From Streptomyces pyxinicus (GTDB lineage Bacteria > Actinomycetota > Actinomycetes > Streptomycetales > Streptomycetaceae): DNA of 64,000 nucleotides. Made by a program: the position numbers and the translations under genes. The DNA is taken from contig NZ_JANUGP010000008.1 of NCBI RefSeq assembly GCF_024753135.1, positions 62,001 through 126,000 on the forward strand, read 5' to 3'. Shown in pieces: positions 29,565 through 37,855 of this stretch. Positions within the stretch are counted from its first letter, which is position 1. Each line of letters begins with the position of its first letter. The notes below the pieces were generated by a model that made no database searches, was not told the DNA's origin, and worked only from the letters and a program-made list of their open reading frames with translations.

Positions 29565-31298
29565 TCACAGGTCCGCGAGGCTCCGCAGCAGTCCGGTCGC
29601 CGTGGCGATGTCCGCGGTGAGCGGCCGGTCCTCGGTCCCCGAGGGCAGTACGGCGGCGGCGAGGCCGAAGGCCGCTACCGCCGGCGGCGCCGGGTGCAGC
29701 CGCAACGCCCGTACGGCGGCGACGAGTTCGCAGGCGAGGACGGTGGCGTAGGCGGCGGTGGCGCGTTCGGTGCCGCGCGCCGCCTGCCCGGCGAAGCCGG
29801 CGGCCTCCTCAAGGCCCTGGGAGAGCACGGCGTGCCCGGCAGAGGCCGGGGCGGCGGCCGCGGCGCGCAGTTCCGCGAGCGCGGAGTTGGCGGTGTACTC
29901 CAGGATCATCGCGCCGGAACTGCCCGCGGGGCCCGTCGCGAGGAAGGCGGGCAGACCGGTGAGGTCGGTGCGGTACAGCGCGGACAGCCGGGCCGCGGAG
30001 AGCTGGGCCGTCTTCAGCAGGGCCAGGTTCAGGGCGTCGAGGGCGAGGGCGAGGTGGACGGCGAAGAAGCCGCCGTGGTGGTAGAGGTGGCCGTCGGGGG
30101 TGAGGACGGGGTTCTCGGACGGGCAGTTGATCTCGGTCTCGACGATCCGGCGCAGGGCGTCCGAGGCCTCCAGGGCGGCGCCGTGCACCTGCGGGAACGC
30201 CCGGAAGCCGAACGGGTCCTGGATCCGGCGCCCTTGTGCGGAGGGCCGGTCGGGCAGGCCGAGCAGCCGCCGTACCTCGGCGGCGGCGCGGGCGGGCCCG
30301 GGATAGGGCCGTAGCGCGTGCACCGGCTCGGCGTACGCCTCCGGCGAGCCGGACACGGCGGCGAGGGACAGCGCGGCCACGGCATGGGTGGCCCGCAGCA
30401 GCCGCTCCACCTCATGCCCGGCGAGCGCGGCCTGCCCGAGCGTGAGGGCGTTGCTGCTGAGCAGCGCGAGGGCGTCCCCGGGCCGGGGGGTGACCGGAGC
30501 GGGCAGGTCACCGGCGGACGGGGGCGGAATGTCGTTGCTGCCCTGAACCGGAGTCGGGGCCGGGGCCGGGGCCGCGGTCGCGGTCGCGGTCGGCGCCTGC
30601 CGGGCGACCCCCTCGGGACCCCAGGTCAGCTGCCGGGGCATCCGTTGCGCACCGGCGCCTTCGCCACGGCCGTCCCCCACCTGTTCGGCACCACCCGCGT
30701 CCGGCGCCCCCCACGCGTCGCCGCCCGGACAACCCGCCGCCCCGCCCGACCCCCCTCGCCCGGATCCGAGCCAGGGCCGCTCCCCCAGCAGCGTCAGCCC
30801 CGTCTGGGCCAGTGCCGTCAGGTCGCCGGTGCCGACGGCGCCGTACTCGTGGACGGCGGGGTGGACCCGGAGCCGGAGGGCGTCGGTGAGGGCGGTGATG
30901 AAGGAGGGGTGGATGCCGGAGCCGGCGGCGAGGAGCTGGTTGGCGCGTATGGCGAGCATCGCGCGGACTGTGCGGGCGGGCAGCGGACGGCCCGCGCCGC
31001 CCGCGTGGCTGCGCAGCAGGCGCAGCCCGTGCGCGGTCTCCTCGCCCGCGTCCACGGCCACCGAGCGCTGCGCGCCGACGCCGGTACCGCGGCCGTACCA
31101 GCGGCCGGTGGCGGCGAGCCGGTCGGCCGTCGCGCGGGCGCGGCGGACCCGGTCGAGCGCGCGCGGGTCGACGGCCGGTTCGGCCAGAGCGTCGGTCAGC
31201 CGGACCAGCCCGGCCAGGGAGAGGCCCGTACCGTCGAGGACGACCCGCGCGACGTGGGTGTCCCCCGGTTCCGGGGGCACCCACGTCGTCGGTTCCAT
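29565..31298 (-). CDS. Aromatic amino acid / histidine ammonia-lyase family protein, atypical MIO motif
   Basis: A 577-residue member of the HAL/PAL family. Conserved elements: WYGRGTGVGA (position of the catalytic Tyr), IRANQLLAAGSGI, GDALALLSSNALTLG, QDPFGFRAFPQVHG, SENPVL and EYTANSALAEL. The MIO electrophile usually forms from Ala-Ser-Gly in G-S-V-G-A-S-G-D-L. Here the site reads YGAVGTGDLTAL (152-163), without that triad. A low-complexity insert of about 95 residues (roughly 177-272; Gly-rich, then Pro/Ala/Thr-rich) interrupts the domain. ATG start at 31298. It lies 19 bases after the osmoprotectant-binding protein gene and may be cotranscribed. It may be a non-lyase or altered enzyme. 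Confidence 0.75.
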   Translation of the reverse strand: MEPTTWVPPEPGDTHVARVVLDGTGLSLAGLVRLTDALAEPAVDPRALDRVRRARATADRLAATGRWYGRGTGVGAQRSVAVDAGEETAHGLRLLRSHAGGAGRPLPARTVRAMLAIRANQLLAAGSGIHPSFITALTDALRLRVHPAVHEYGAVGTGDLTALAQTGLTLLGERPWLGSGRGGSGGAAGCPGGDAWGAPDAGGAEQVGDGRGEGAGAQRMPRQLTWGPEGVARQAPTATATAAPAPAPTPVQGSNDIPPPSAGDLPAPVTPRPGDALALLSSNALTLGQAALAGHEVERLLRATHAVAALSLAAVSGSPEAYAEPVHALRPYPGPARAAAEVRRLLGLPDRPSAQGRRIQDPFGFRAFPQVHGAALEASDALRRIVETEINCPSENPVLTPDGHLYHHGGFFAVHLALALDALNLALLKTAQLSAARLSALYRTDLTGLPAFLATGPAGSSGAMILEYTANSALAELRAAAAAPASAGHAVLSQGLEEAAGFAGQAARGTERATAAYATVLACELVAAVRALRLHPAPPAVAAFGLAAAVLPSGTEDRPLTADIATATGLLRSLADL

Positions 31299-31317
31299 GG
31301 CCGTCGCCGGCGGCGCG

Positions 31318-32277
31318 TCAGTCGAGGCCGGCGGACTTCAGCCAGGTCTTGGCCACGTCCAGCGGGTCCTTGTTGTCGGCCTGCACCTCGGTGGCCAGCT
31401 TCAGCAGCGCCTCGGTGTCGAGCTTGGCCGAGACGGCGTTGAGCGCGGCGACTCCGGTGTCGTTCAACGCGCCCTTGTAGGCGAGCGGCTGGACGTTCTC
31501 GAAGCCGAAGAGGTTCTTCGGGTCCTGGAGGACGACGAACTTCTCCTTGGCGATGGTCGGGTCCGTGGAGAAGACGTCGGCGACCTGCACCGCGTCCTTC
31601 TTCAGCGCGGCCTGGGTGAGCGGGCCGCCGGCGTCCAGCGCCTTGAAGGACTTGAACTCCAGGCCGTAGACGGACTTCAGGCCGACGAGCCCCTGCTGCC
31701 TGGTCTGGAACTCCGGCGAGGCGCCGATGACCAGGTCCTTGGCGATGTCCTTGAGGTCGGCGATCGAGGACTTGGTGGTGAGGCCGTACTTCTTCGCGGT
31801 GGCCGCGTTGACGGTGACCGAGTCCTTGTCCTCCGCCGCCGAGGGCTTCAGCAGGGTCAGCTTGGAGTCGAGCTTGGCCTCGATGGCCGCCGTGGTGTCC
31901 TCGACGGTCTTGGGCGCCGCCTTCTGGTCGAGGTAGGCGAGCAGGGCGCCGTTGTACTCGGGCAGCACCGAGATGGAGCCGTTCTTGAGCAGGCCGTACG
32001 TGGTCTCGCGGCTGCCGATGTTCGGCTTGTAGGTGACCTTGATGCCCTTGGCCTTGAGCGCCTCGCCGTAGATGTCGGCGAGCAGGGTGCTCTCGGCGAA
32101 GTTGTTCGAGCCGACGACAACGCTGTCACCGCTCGCCTTCGGCTCGTTCAGGGGGTTGTCCGACTTGTCGTCACTGGAGGAACAGCCCGCCAGCAGAGCC
32201 GTCGCCGCCGCGAGGGCGATCGCCGCCGCGCCTCGGTTCTTCCGGATGGACCTGCTGATGTGGGTTGTCGAAGTCAC
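31318..32277 (-). CDS. Glycine betaine/osmoprotectant ABC transporter substrate-binding lipoprotein
   Basis: A 319-residue lipoprotein: signal peptide ending LLAGC, then the OpuAC/ProX fold with VVVGSNNFAESTLLADIYGEAL near the N terminus, VTYKPNIGSRETTYGLLKNG, SVLPEYNGALLAY and VADVFSTDPTIAKEKFVVL. This is the glycine-betaine/choline-type family captured by OpuC-like transporters. GTG at 32277 has only a weak ribosome site. The matching ATPase and permease genes lie on the same strand at 36.5-39.0 kb, separated from this gene by the oppositely oriented conservon. Together they should take up compatible solutes under osmotic stress. Confidence 0.9.
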   Translation of the reverse strand: MTSTTHISRSIRKNRGAAAIALAAATALLAGCSSSDDKSDNPLNEPKASGDSVVVGSNNFAESTLLADIYGEALKAKGIKVTYKPNIGSRETTYGLLKNGSISVLPEYNGALLAYLDQKAAPKTVEDTTAAIEAKLDSKLTLLKPSAAEDKDSVTVNAATAKKYGLTTKSSIADLKDIAKDLVIGASPEFQTRQQGLVGLKSVYGLEFKSFKALDAGGPLTQAALKKDAVQVADVFSTDPTIAKEKFVVLQDPKNLFGFENVQPLAYKGALNDTGVAALNAVSAKLDTEALLKLATEVQADNKDPLDVAKTWLKSAGLD

Positions 32278-32389
32278 GTACTGATCCAATCCAGCCGGTT
32301 CTCGGTCAGTCAAGTGCGGCAGGTCACCGATTGGACTCGATCTGTGGTCAGTTGTGCGCGCCCGGAGGTCCCTTTGTAACGGATTCTTG

Positions 32390-32428
32390 ATGAAAGGAGC
32401 GCTCATGGACCCCTCAAGTGGCCTGTAG
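32390..32428 (+). CDS. Possible 7-12 codon leader peptide upstream of cvnA
   Basis: A tiny open frame lies in the leader of the conservon. From ATG 32390 it encodes MKGALMDPSSGL, and from ATG 32405 MDPSSGL, ending TAG at 32426. AAAGGAG is ideally placed for the ATG at 32405. It is followed by a strong hairpin just before the cvnA ribosome site. It may be coincidental. Confidence 0.3.
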   Translation: MKGALMDPSSGL

Positions 32429-32498
32429 TCTCGGCCGCGTCGAGATCGGCCACAGCGGTGTACGGGGCCCGCTTCGGTGTCGTGACGCAGGCGGTTGA

Positions 32499-32518
32499 CG
32501 GGGGGCCGAGGCCCCCCG
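32499..32518 (+). promoter_or_regulatory. Strong hairpin just upstream of cvnA
   Basis: A perfect 9-base stem (32499-32507 with 32510-32518) with only GA between the arms ends 24 bases before the cvnA start codon, just ahead of GAAGGAGG. It could act as an attenuator or leader terminator, or be a dyad operator. Confidence 0.45.
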
Positions 32519-32542
32519 CGAGACACCCATGAAGGAGGCCCG

Positions 32543-35029
32543 GTGTCCACGAACCAGGTGGACGCGCCAGTCCGGCACGCCCCCGTACGGGGCGGAGCAC
32601 GGGGTTTCGCCGACCGCTGGCCCTTCCGGCGCAAACTCAACCTGCTGGTCGGCATCCCGCTCGCGGTGATCGCCGCCCTGCTGTCGTACCTGTTCACCGA
32701 CCAGGTCCGGCAGTCGTCGAGCGCCGACTCGGCGGCCCGGCTGGTGCGGAACAGCGCCCAGGTGGCCCGGCTGGTGGACCGGGTGGAGGCCGAGCACCAG
32801 CAGGCGATCCTGCTCTCCGCGCGCTACGAGTCCGGCGACGCGCACCCCGCCACCGCCGCCTACCGCGCGGCGCAGAAGGCGGTCGACGCCCAGGTGACGA
32901 AGGTGCGCGCGGCCTTCGGCGACCGGCTGCCCGACAACGAGGCGCGGGCGCTGCGCGACATCGAGGGCCTGGGCAGCCTGCGCAGCACGGTGCAGCAGTC
33001 GTACCTGCCCGCCGACAACATCGACCCGGCGTACACGAACGCGGCGCAGGGACTGATCGACGGCCTCGGACTCGACCGCGACGGCGACCTCGCCGCCACC
33101 TTCACCGGCAACCTGCTCGACTCGCTGCTGCGCGCGGACGCCGCCCACGGCACCTTCGAGACCAACGTGTTCGCGGCCACCACCGGGGACACCAACGCGC
33201 TGATCGAGTTCACCAACGCGGTCGGCGCCTACGACCTCTACACCCACCAGGCCGCCCGCTTCGGCCGGTTCGCCACCGAGGAGCAGGCCGAGCGACTCGC
33301 CGGCATCGAGCACTCCCCGGCACAGCGCCGGATCGCCGAGTCCTTCGCGGCGCTCCAGGTCGACGTGGGCCGCCTCCAGTCGGAGCACCCGGACGAGATC
33401 CGGCAGGCGGTGCAGAGCGCGCTGGACGACTATCCCGCCTACGCCGAACAGGCCCGCCACCGACTGGCGACCACCACCTCGCTGATCGGGCGGATCGCCG
33501 ACCGCGCCGACGACGCGGCCGTCTCCGCCCGCTGGCGGGCCGGTCTGCTGCTGGGCGGCGCGCTGGTCGCCTTCGCGCTGTGGATCGCCTTCGTGCTGCT
33601 GGTGCGCCGATCGGTGATCCGGCCCGTGCAGGCGCTCACCGGGGCGGCGCGCGCGGTCGCCGAGGTGGCCGGACGCGAACTGGCCCGGGTCGCCGACGAC
33701 GACGCCGAGGACGACGGGCCGCCCCGGCTGCGGGACATGCCGGTCACCGCCCGCGACGAGATCGGCGAGCTGGCGGAGGCGTTCAACCAGGTGCAGACCA
33801 CCGCCGCCGGGCTGCTGGAACGCCAGGTGCTCAGCCGGCGCAACACCGCCGAGATGTTCGGCAACGTGGGCCGCCGGGTCAGCAATCTGACGGCACGTCA
33901 ACTCGCCCTGATCGACGCCGTGGAGCGGGGTGAGACCGATCCCGCGCTGCTGGAGCGGCTGTACTCCATCGACCACATCGCCGTACGACTGCGCCGCAAC
34001 GCCGACAGCCTGATGCTGCTGGCCGGCATCCGCGAGAGCGTGCTGGACGGAGAGCCGACCGCGCTGTCCAACGTCGTCCGGGCCGCGCTCGGGCAGATCG
34101 AGGGCTATCAGCGGGTACGGCTGTACGCGGCGGCGGACGCCCTGGTCGCGCCCGACGTCATCGGCGACCTCACGCTGATGATCGCCGAACTCCTGGAGAA
34201 CGCGGTGTCGTTCTCACCGGAGGGCAGCCCCGTCGAGGTCACCGTCCGCTCGGGGGCCGAGGGCGCGCACGTGGTGGTCACCGACCACGGTCTGGGCATG
34301 AGCACCGAGCGGCTGGCCGAGGAGAACGCCCGGTTGATCCGCCGGGAGCGCCTGGACCTGGTGCCGACCAAGGTGCTGGGCCTGTTCGTGGTGGGCGCGC
34401 TGGCCCGCCGCTGGGAGACGGCCGTCGAGCTGACCCGTACCCCGGGCGGCGGTGTGACGGCGGAGGTGTCCCTGCCGCCGTCCCTGCTGCTCGCCCCGGC
34501 GCCGGTGACCGAGCCGAAGCCGGCCGCCGTACCGGCCCGGGTCCCGTCGTCCCCGGCCCCGGCCCCGGCACGCGCCACCGTCGCCGAGGGCACCGGCCCG
34601 CTCCCCCGCCGGATCCCGCGCCGCGATCCGGAGCCCGGCCCGGAGCACACGCCGACGGCCGACGCGGCACCAGCCACTCCGGCCGCCCCCACCGAGCCCG
34701 GCACCGACGCCGCCCGCCCCCTGCGCCGCCGGGTGCGGGGCGCCACGCTGCGGACCACCACCGGTGCCGCGCCCACCGCGCCGGCCGCCGTGCCCGCCCG
34801 GGACGCCGAGGCCGAGCGGGACGCCCTGGAGGAGTTCGAGGCCGCCGTGGCCCGCGCCCAGCGGGACAGCGACACGGTCAGCCTCGCCCGCCCGGACGCG
34901 CCCGCCACCGCCACGGACACCGACCTGCCACGCGGCCACCCCGCCCCCGGCACCCCCGCCGCGGGAGCACAGCGGGCGGGCACCCCGCCCCACGACCAGA
35001 ACCACCTTCCGGAAGGAGCCGAGCAGTGA
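32543..35029 (+). CDS. Conservon sensor histidine kinase-like protein CvnA
   Basis: An 828-residue membrane sensor. A membrane segment at about 36-55 (LNLLVGIPLAVIAALLSYLF) is followed by a long nitrate/nitrite-sensing (NIT-type) extracytoplasmic helical domain, a second segment at about 331-355, HAMP and a helical linker. The ATPase region has the N box ELLENAVSFSPEGSPVEV (about 548) and the G box DHGLGMS. SIDHIAVRLRRNADSL may be the phosphoacceptor helix. The last about 175 residues are a Pro/Ala-rich tail. GTG at 32543 has a perfect GAAGGAGG. It is the first gene of a four-gene conservon and overlaps the next by 4 bases. Such systems act like a bacterial G-protein-coupled receptor on the inner face of the membrane. 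Confidence 0.92.
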   Translation: MSTNQVDAPVRHAPVRGGARGFADRWPFRRKLNLLVGIPLAVIAALLSYLFTDQVRQSSSADSAARLVRNSAQVARLVDRVEAEHQQAILLSARYESGDAHPATAAYRAAQKAVDAQVTKVRAAFGDRLPDNEARALRDIEGLGSLRSTVQQSYLPADNIDPAYTNAAQGLIDGLGLDRDGDLAATFTGNLLDSLLRADAAHGTFETNVFAATTGDTNALIEFTNAVGAYDLYTHQAARFGRFATEEQAERLAGIEHSPAQRRIAESFAALQVDVGRLQSEHPDEIRQAVQSALDDYPAYAEQARHRLATTTSLIGRIADRADDAAVSARWRAGLLLGGALVAFALWIAFVLLVRRSVIRPVQALTGAARAVAEVAGRELARVADDDAEDDGPPRLRDMPVTARDEIGELAEAFNQVQTTAAGLLERQVLSRRNTAEMFGNVGRRVSNLTARQLALIDAVERGETDPALLERLYSIDHIAVRLRRNADSLMLLAGIRESVLDGEPTALSNVVRAALGQIEGYQRVRLYAAADALVAPDVIGDLTLMIAELLENAVSFSPEGSPVEVTVRSGAEGAHVVVTDHGLGMSTERLAEENARLIRRERLDLVPTKVLGLFVVGALARRWETAVELTRTPGGGVTAEVSLPPSLLLAPAPVTEPKPAAVPARVPSSPAPAPARATVAEGTGPLPRRIPRRDPEPGPEHTPTADAAPATPAAPTEPGTDAARPLRRRVRGATLRTTTGAAPTAPAAVPARDAEAERDALEEFEAAVARAQRDSDTVSLARPDAPATATDTDLPRGHPAPGTPAAGAQRAGTPPHDQNHLPEGAEQ

Positions 35030-35499
35030 GCACGTCGACAGGTGACAATCCGACGGGCGGCACGCCGGGCGATCTCAAGGCGGCCGCGGCCGACTTCACC
35101 TGGCTGCTGAACCGTTTCGCGACCGAGACCGCGGGCGTCGTCGACGCGATCGCGGTGTCCTCCGACGGTCTGCTGATCGCCGTGTCGGAACTGCGCGAGC
35201 CCGCCGACTCCGAGCGGCTCGCGGCCATCGTCTCCGGGATCACCAGCCTGGCCGCGGGCGCTTCCGGCAACTACGGCCTGGGCGGCCTGAACAAGGTCAT
35301 CATCGACCTGGAGGGCGGCCATGTGCTCGTCTCCGCGATCGGCAGCGGCGCCGTGCTCGGCGTCGTCACCGACAAGGAGGCCAAGCTCGGCAACATCGCC
35401 TACGAGATGACCCTGTTCGCCAACCGCGCGGGCGCCGCGCTCAGCCCGCAGCTCGTGCTGGAGCTGAAGAACAGCGTCGGCGCGGCGTCGGCGCGCTGA
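35026..35499 (+). CDS. Roadblock/LC7-domain protein CvnB
   Basis: A 157-residue roadblock/LC7 protein (DFTWLLNRFATETAGVVDAIAVSSDGLLIAVSE...LIVLEGG-type core). It is the presumed partner or GTPase-activating subunit for the small GTPase CvnD. GTG at 35026 overlaps the cvnA stop as GTGA, giving translational coupling. Sequence such as GNYGLGGLNKVIIDLEGGHVLV is highly typical of conservons. Confidence 0.93.
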   Translation: MSTSTGDNPTGGTPGDLKAAAADFTWLLNRFATETAGVVDAIAVSSDGLLIAVSELREPADSERLAAIVSGITSLAAGASGNYGLGGLNKVIIDLEGGHVLVSAIGSGAVLGVVTDKEAKLGNIAYEMTLFANRAGAALSPQLVLELKNSVGAASAR

Positions 35500-35515
35500 G
35501 GAGGAGACCGTACCC

Positions 35516-35944
35516 ATGGCGGACGCCGGTACGGACAGCGCCCCGGTCGCGGACCCGGAACCGGTCGGACCCGCCTCCGCCGTACGGCCGTTCCTGGTCA
35601 CCGCCGGCCGGGTGGCGGACGGCGGTTCCGGCCGGGCGATGCCGGTGGAGACCCAGGTGGTGGCGACCGCCGCCGGTCTCGCCGCGCTCGGCCGGCTCTC
35701 CTTCGAGCAGTACGACATCGTCGCCGCGTGCCGGCTGCCGCAGTCCCTCGCGGAACTCGCGGCCCGGCTGCGGCTGCACCTCAACGTGGTCCGTGTGCTG
35801 GCCGAGGACCTGCGCGAGGCCGGCCGGCTCGCGGTGTACGTGCCGGACACCGACGCCACGCACGACGCGTCCGTCCTGCGCAGGCTCATCGATGGCCTCC
35901 GGGCCATCCCCGACTCCGAAGGGGTATCGAGTGACTCCGACTGA
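35516..35944 (+). CDS. DUF742 protein CvnC
   Basis: A 142-residue protein of the DUF742 family, always the third gene of conservons. It has RPFLVTAGRVADG near the start and a winged-helix-like segment (LSFEQYDIVAACRLPQSLAELAARLRLHLNVVRVLAEDL). ATG at 35516, with GAGGAGA upstream. Its end overlaps the GTPase gene by 14 bases. Its role is thought to be in assembling the membrane-bound complex. Confidence 0.92.
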   Translation: MADAGTDSAPVADPEPVGPASAVRPFLVTAGRVADGGSGRAMPVETQVVATAAGLAALGRLSFEQYDIVAACRLPQSLAELAARLRLHLNVVRVLAEDLREAGRLAVYVPDTDATHDASVLRRLIDGLRAIPDSEGVSSDSD

Positions 35945-36530
35945 ACCGCTGGTCCGGGGCGCCGCCGCGCCCGGTGCGGTCCGGCCGCCGCTGCCGGTGA
36001 AGATGGTGATCGCGGGCGGCTTCGGCGTGGGCAAGACCACCGCCGTCGGCGCGATCTCGGAGATCGAGCCGCTGACCACGGAGGCGTCCATCACCGAGGT
36101 CGCGGCCGGGGTGGACGACCTCACGCACACCCCGCGCAAGACCACGACGACCGTGGCGATGGACTTCGGCTGTCTCACCATCGACCCGACGCTGAAGCTG
36201 TACCTGTTCGGCACCCCCGGGCAGGAGCGGTTCGGGTTCATGTGGGACGACATCGTGGAGGGCGCGGTCGGCGGGCTGGTCATCGTCGACACCCGGCGCC
36301 TCGACGACTGCTACGCGGCCGTCGACTACTTCGAGCACCGGGGCATCCCGTTCGCCGTCGCCGTCAACGCCTTCGACGGGAGGGTCGAGCACACGCTGGA
36401 GGAGGTCCGCTGGGCGCTGGACGTCTCCGAGGGCGTGCCGGTCACGGTGTTCGACGCCCGGGAGCGGGGCTCGGTGCGGGACGCGCTGCTCGTCGTACTG
36501 GAGCTGGCGCTGGCCCGCACCGAGGGGTGA
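35931..36530 (+). CDS. Conservon small GTPase CvnD
   Basis: A 199-residue Ras-like GTPase. The P-loop is GGFGVGKTT, the G3 region FGTPGQERF and the G4 region NAFD. The switch-region threonines are in TTTTVAMDFG. GTG at 35931 follows AAGGGG; an upstream open frame is not used. It is the last gene of the operon and ends 6 bases from the converging permease gene. No cytochrome P450 gene follows, unlike some conservons. Confidence 0.93.
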   Translation: MTPTEPLVRGAAAPGAVRPPLPVKMVIAGGFGVGKTTAVGAISEIEPLTTEASITEVAAGVDDLTHTPRKTTTTVAMDFGCLTIDPTLKLYLFGTPGQERFGFMWDDIVEGAVGGLVIVDTRRLDDCYAAVDYFEHRGIPFAVAVNAFDGRVEHTLEEVRWALDVSEGVPVTVFDARERGSVRDALLVVLELALARTEG

Positions 36531-36536
36531 GCGCCC

Positions 36537-37205
36537 TCAGGTGCCGCGCCGTACCCCCGGGGACACGGTGAGCCGGGCCGCCGCCCAGAAGATGGCGAGG
36601 GTCACGAGGGCGAGGCCGGCGACCAGGGTGGCGCCGCCCACGACCTTCTCGTAGTCCTTCTGGTAGAGCCCGTCGATGATGTAGCGGCCGAGTCCGCCGA
36701 GGCTGACGTAGGCGGCGATGGTGGCCGTGGAGACGATCTGGATGGCCGCCGTGCGCAGGCCGCTGAGGATCAGCGGGAGCGCGACCGGCACCTCCACCTG
36801 GAGCAGCACCCGGGTCTCGGGCATGCCCATGCCCCGGGCCGCGTCCACGGGTGAGGGGTCGACGGAGCGGATCGCCTCGTAGGTGGTGACCAGGATGGGC
36901 GGGACGGCGAGCACCACCAGCGGGATCATCACCGGCAGCAGGCCGAAGCCGATCCAGATGAACATCAGGACCAGCAGGCCGAAGCTGGGCAGGGCCCGGC
37001 CGGCGGTGGCCAGCAGCGCGAGGGTGTTGCCGCCCCGGCCGTAGTGGCCGGTGAGCAGGCCGACGGGCAGCCCGATCGCGGCGGCGATGAGCAGCGCCTC
37101 CAGCGAGTACCGGACGTGCTCGGCGAACCGGGTGGGGATGCCGTCGTACCCGTGCCAGTGGGCGGTGTCGCTGAAGAAGGCGTGTGCGAAGTCCAGGACG
37201 TTCAC
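36537..37205 (-). CDS. Osmoprotectant ABC transporter permease (OpuCD/ProW type)
   Basis: A 222-residue permease with about five to six membrane segments. VRYSLEALLIAAAIGLPVGLLTG and ALPSFGLLVLMFIWIGFGLLPVMIPLVVLAVPPILVTTYEAIRSVDPSPVDAARGMGM are typical of glycine-betaine permeases, including the EAA-like loop. GTG at 37205 overlaps the stop of the other permease (GTGA). It is the last gene of the ATPase-permease-permease operon. The binding protein is encoded separately at 31318-32277. Confidence 0.9.
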   Translation of the reverse strand: MNVLDFAHAFFSDTAHWHGYDGIPTRFAEHVRYSLEALLIAAAIGLPVGLLTGHYGRGGNTLALLATAGRALPSFGLLVLMFIWIGFGLLPVMIPLVVLAVPPILVTTYEAIRSVDPSPVDAARGMGMPETRVLLQVEVPVALPLILSGLRTAAIQIVSTATIAAYVSLGGLGRYIIDGLYQKDYEKVVGGATLVAGLALVTLAIFWAAARLTVSPGVRRGT

Positions 37206-37855
37206 CGGGCGGCGCCCTTCCTCGGCATCCACGGCGTGAGCAGCAGGCGGACCAGGACCAGCGCGGCGTCGGCGAGCAGGCCGAGCACGGCGATGGTCAG
37301 GACCGCGTTCACGGCGAGGACGGGACGGTGGTAGATCTGCGCGTCGTACAGCATGTTGCCGAGCGCTCCCTGGTTGCCGATCAGCATGCCGACGCTGACC
37401 AGCGAGATGCTGGACACGGTCGCCACCCGCAGGCCGGCGATGATGGCCGGTACGGCGATGGGGAGCTGCACCTGGAAGTAGCGGCGGACCGCGCCGAAGC
37501 CCATGGCCTGCGCGGCGGCCAGCGTTTCGGGCGGCACCGAGCGGACGCCGTCCACGATCGCCGGGACGAGCACCACGAGGCTGTAGAGCGCCAGCGGGAT
37601 CATCACGGTGGTCTCGCTCTGCCCGAAGTAGTCGATGAGGACCACGAAGAAGGCCAGCGAGGGGATGGCGTAGAGCACGGTGGTGAGGCCGAGGACGGGC
37701 GGGTAGACCCAGCGGAAGCGCACGCAGAGCTGGGCGATGGGCAGCGAGAGCAGCAGCCCGGCCAGCACCGGCAGCAGGGCCTCGCGCAGATGCAGGCCGA
37801 CGAGGCCGAGGTAGCTGTGCTGGAGGTCGCTCGGGAGGTCGAAGAAGCCGTTCAT
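37202..37855 (-). CDS. Osmoprotectant ABC transporter permease (OpuCB type)
   Basis: A 217-residue permease. LGLVGLHLREALLPVLAGLLLSLPIAQL, LYAIPSLAFFVVLIDYFGQSETTVMIPLALYSLVVLVPAIVDGV and LAAAQAMGFGAVRRYFQVQLPIAVPAI (EAA loop) are all characteristic. ATG at 37855 shares a base with the ATPase stop (TGATG), indicating tight coupling. It pairs with the adjacent permease to form the channel. Confidence 0.9.
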   Translation of the reverse strand: MNGFFDLPSDLQHSYLGLVGLHLREALLPVLAGLLLSLPIAQLCVRFRWVYPPVLGLTTVLYAIPSLAFFVVLIDYFGQSETTVMIPLALYSLVVLVPAIVDGVRSVPPETLAAAQAMGFGAVRRYFQVQLPIAVPAIIAGLRVATVSSISLVSVGMLIGNQGALGNMLYDAQIYHRPVLAVNAVLTIAVLGLLADAALVLVRLLLTPWMPRKGAAR

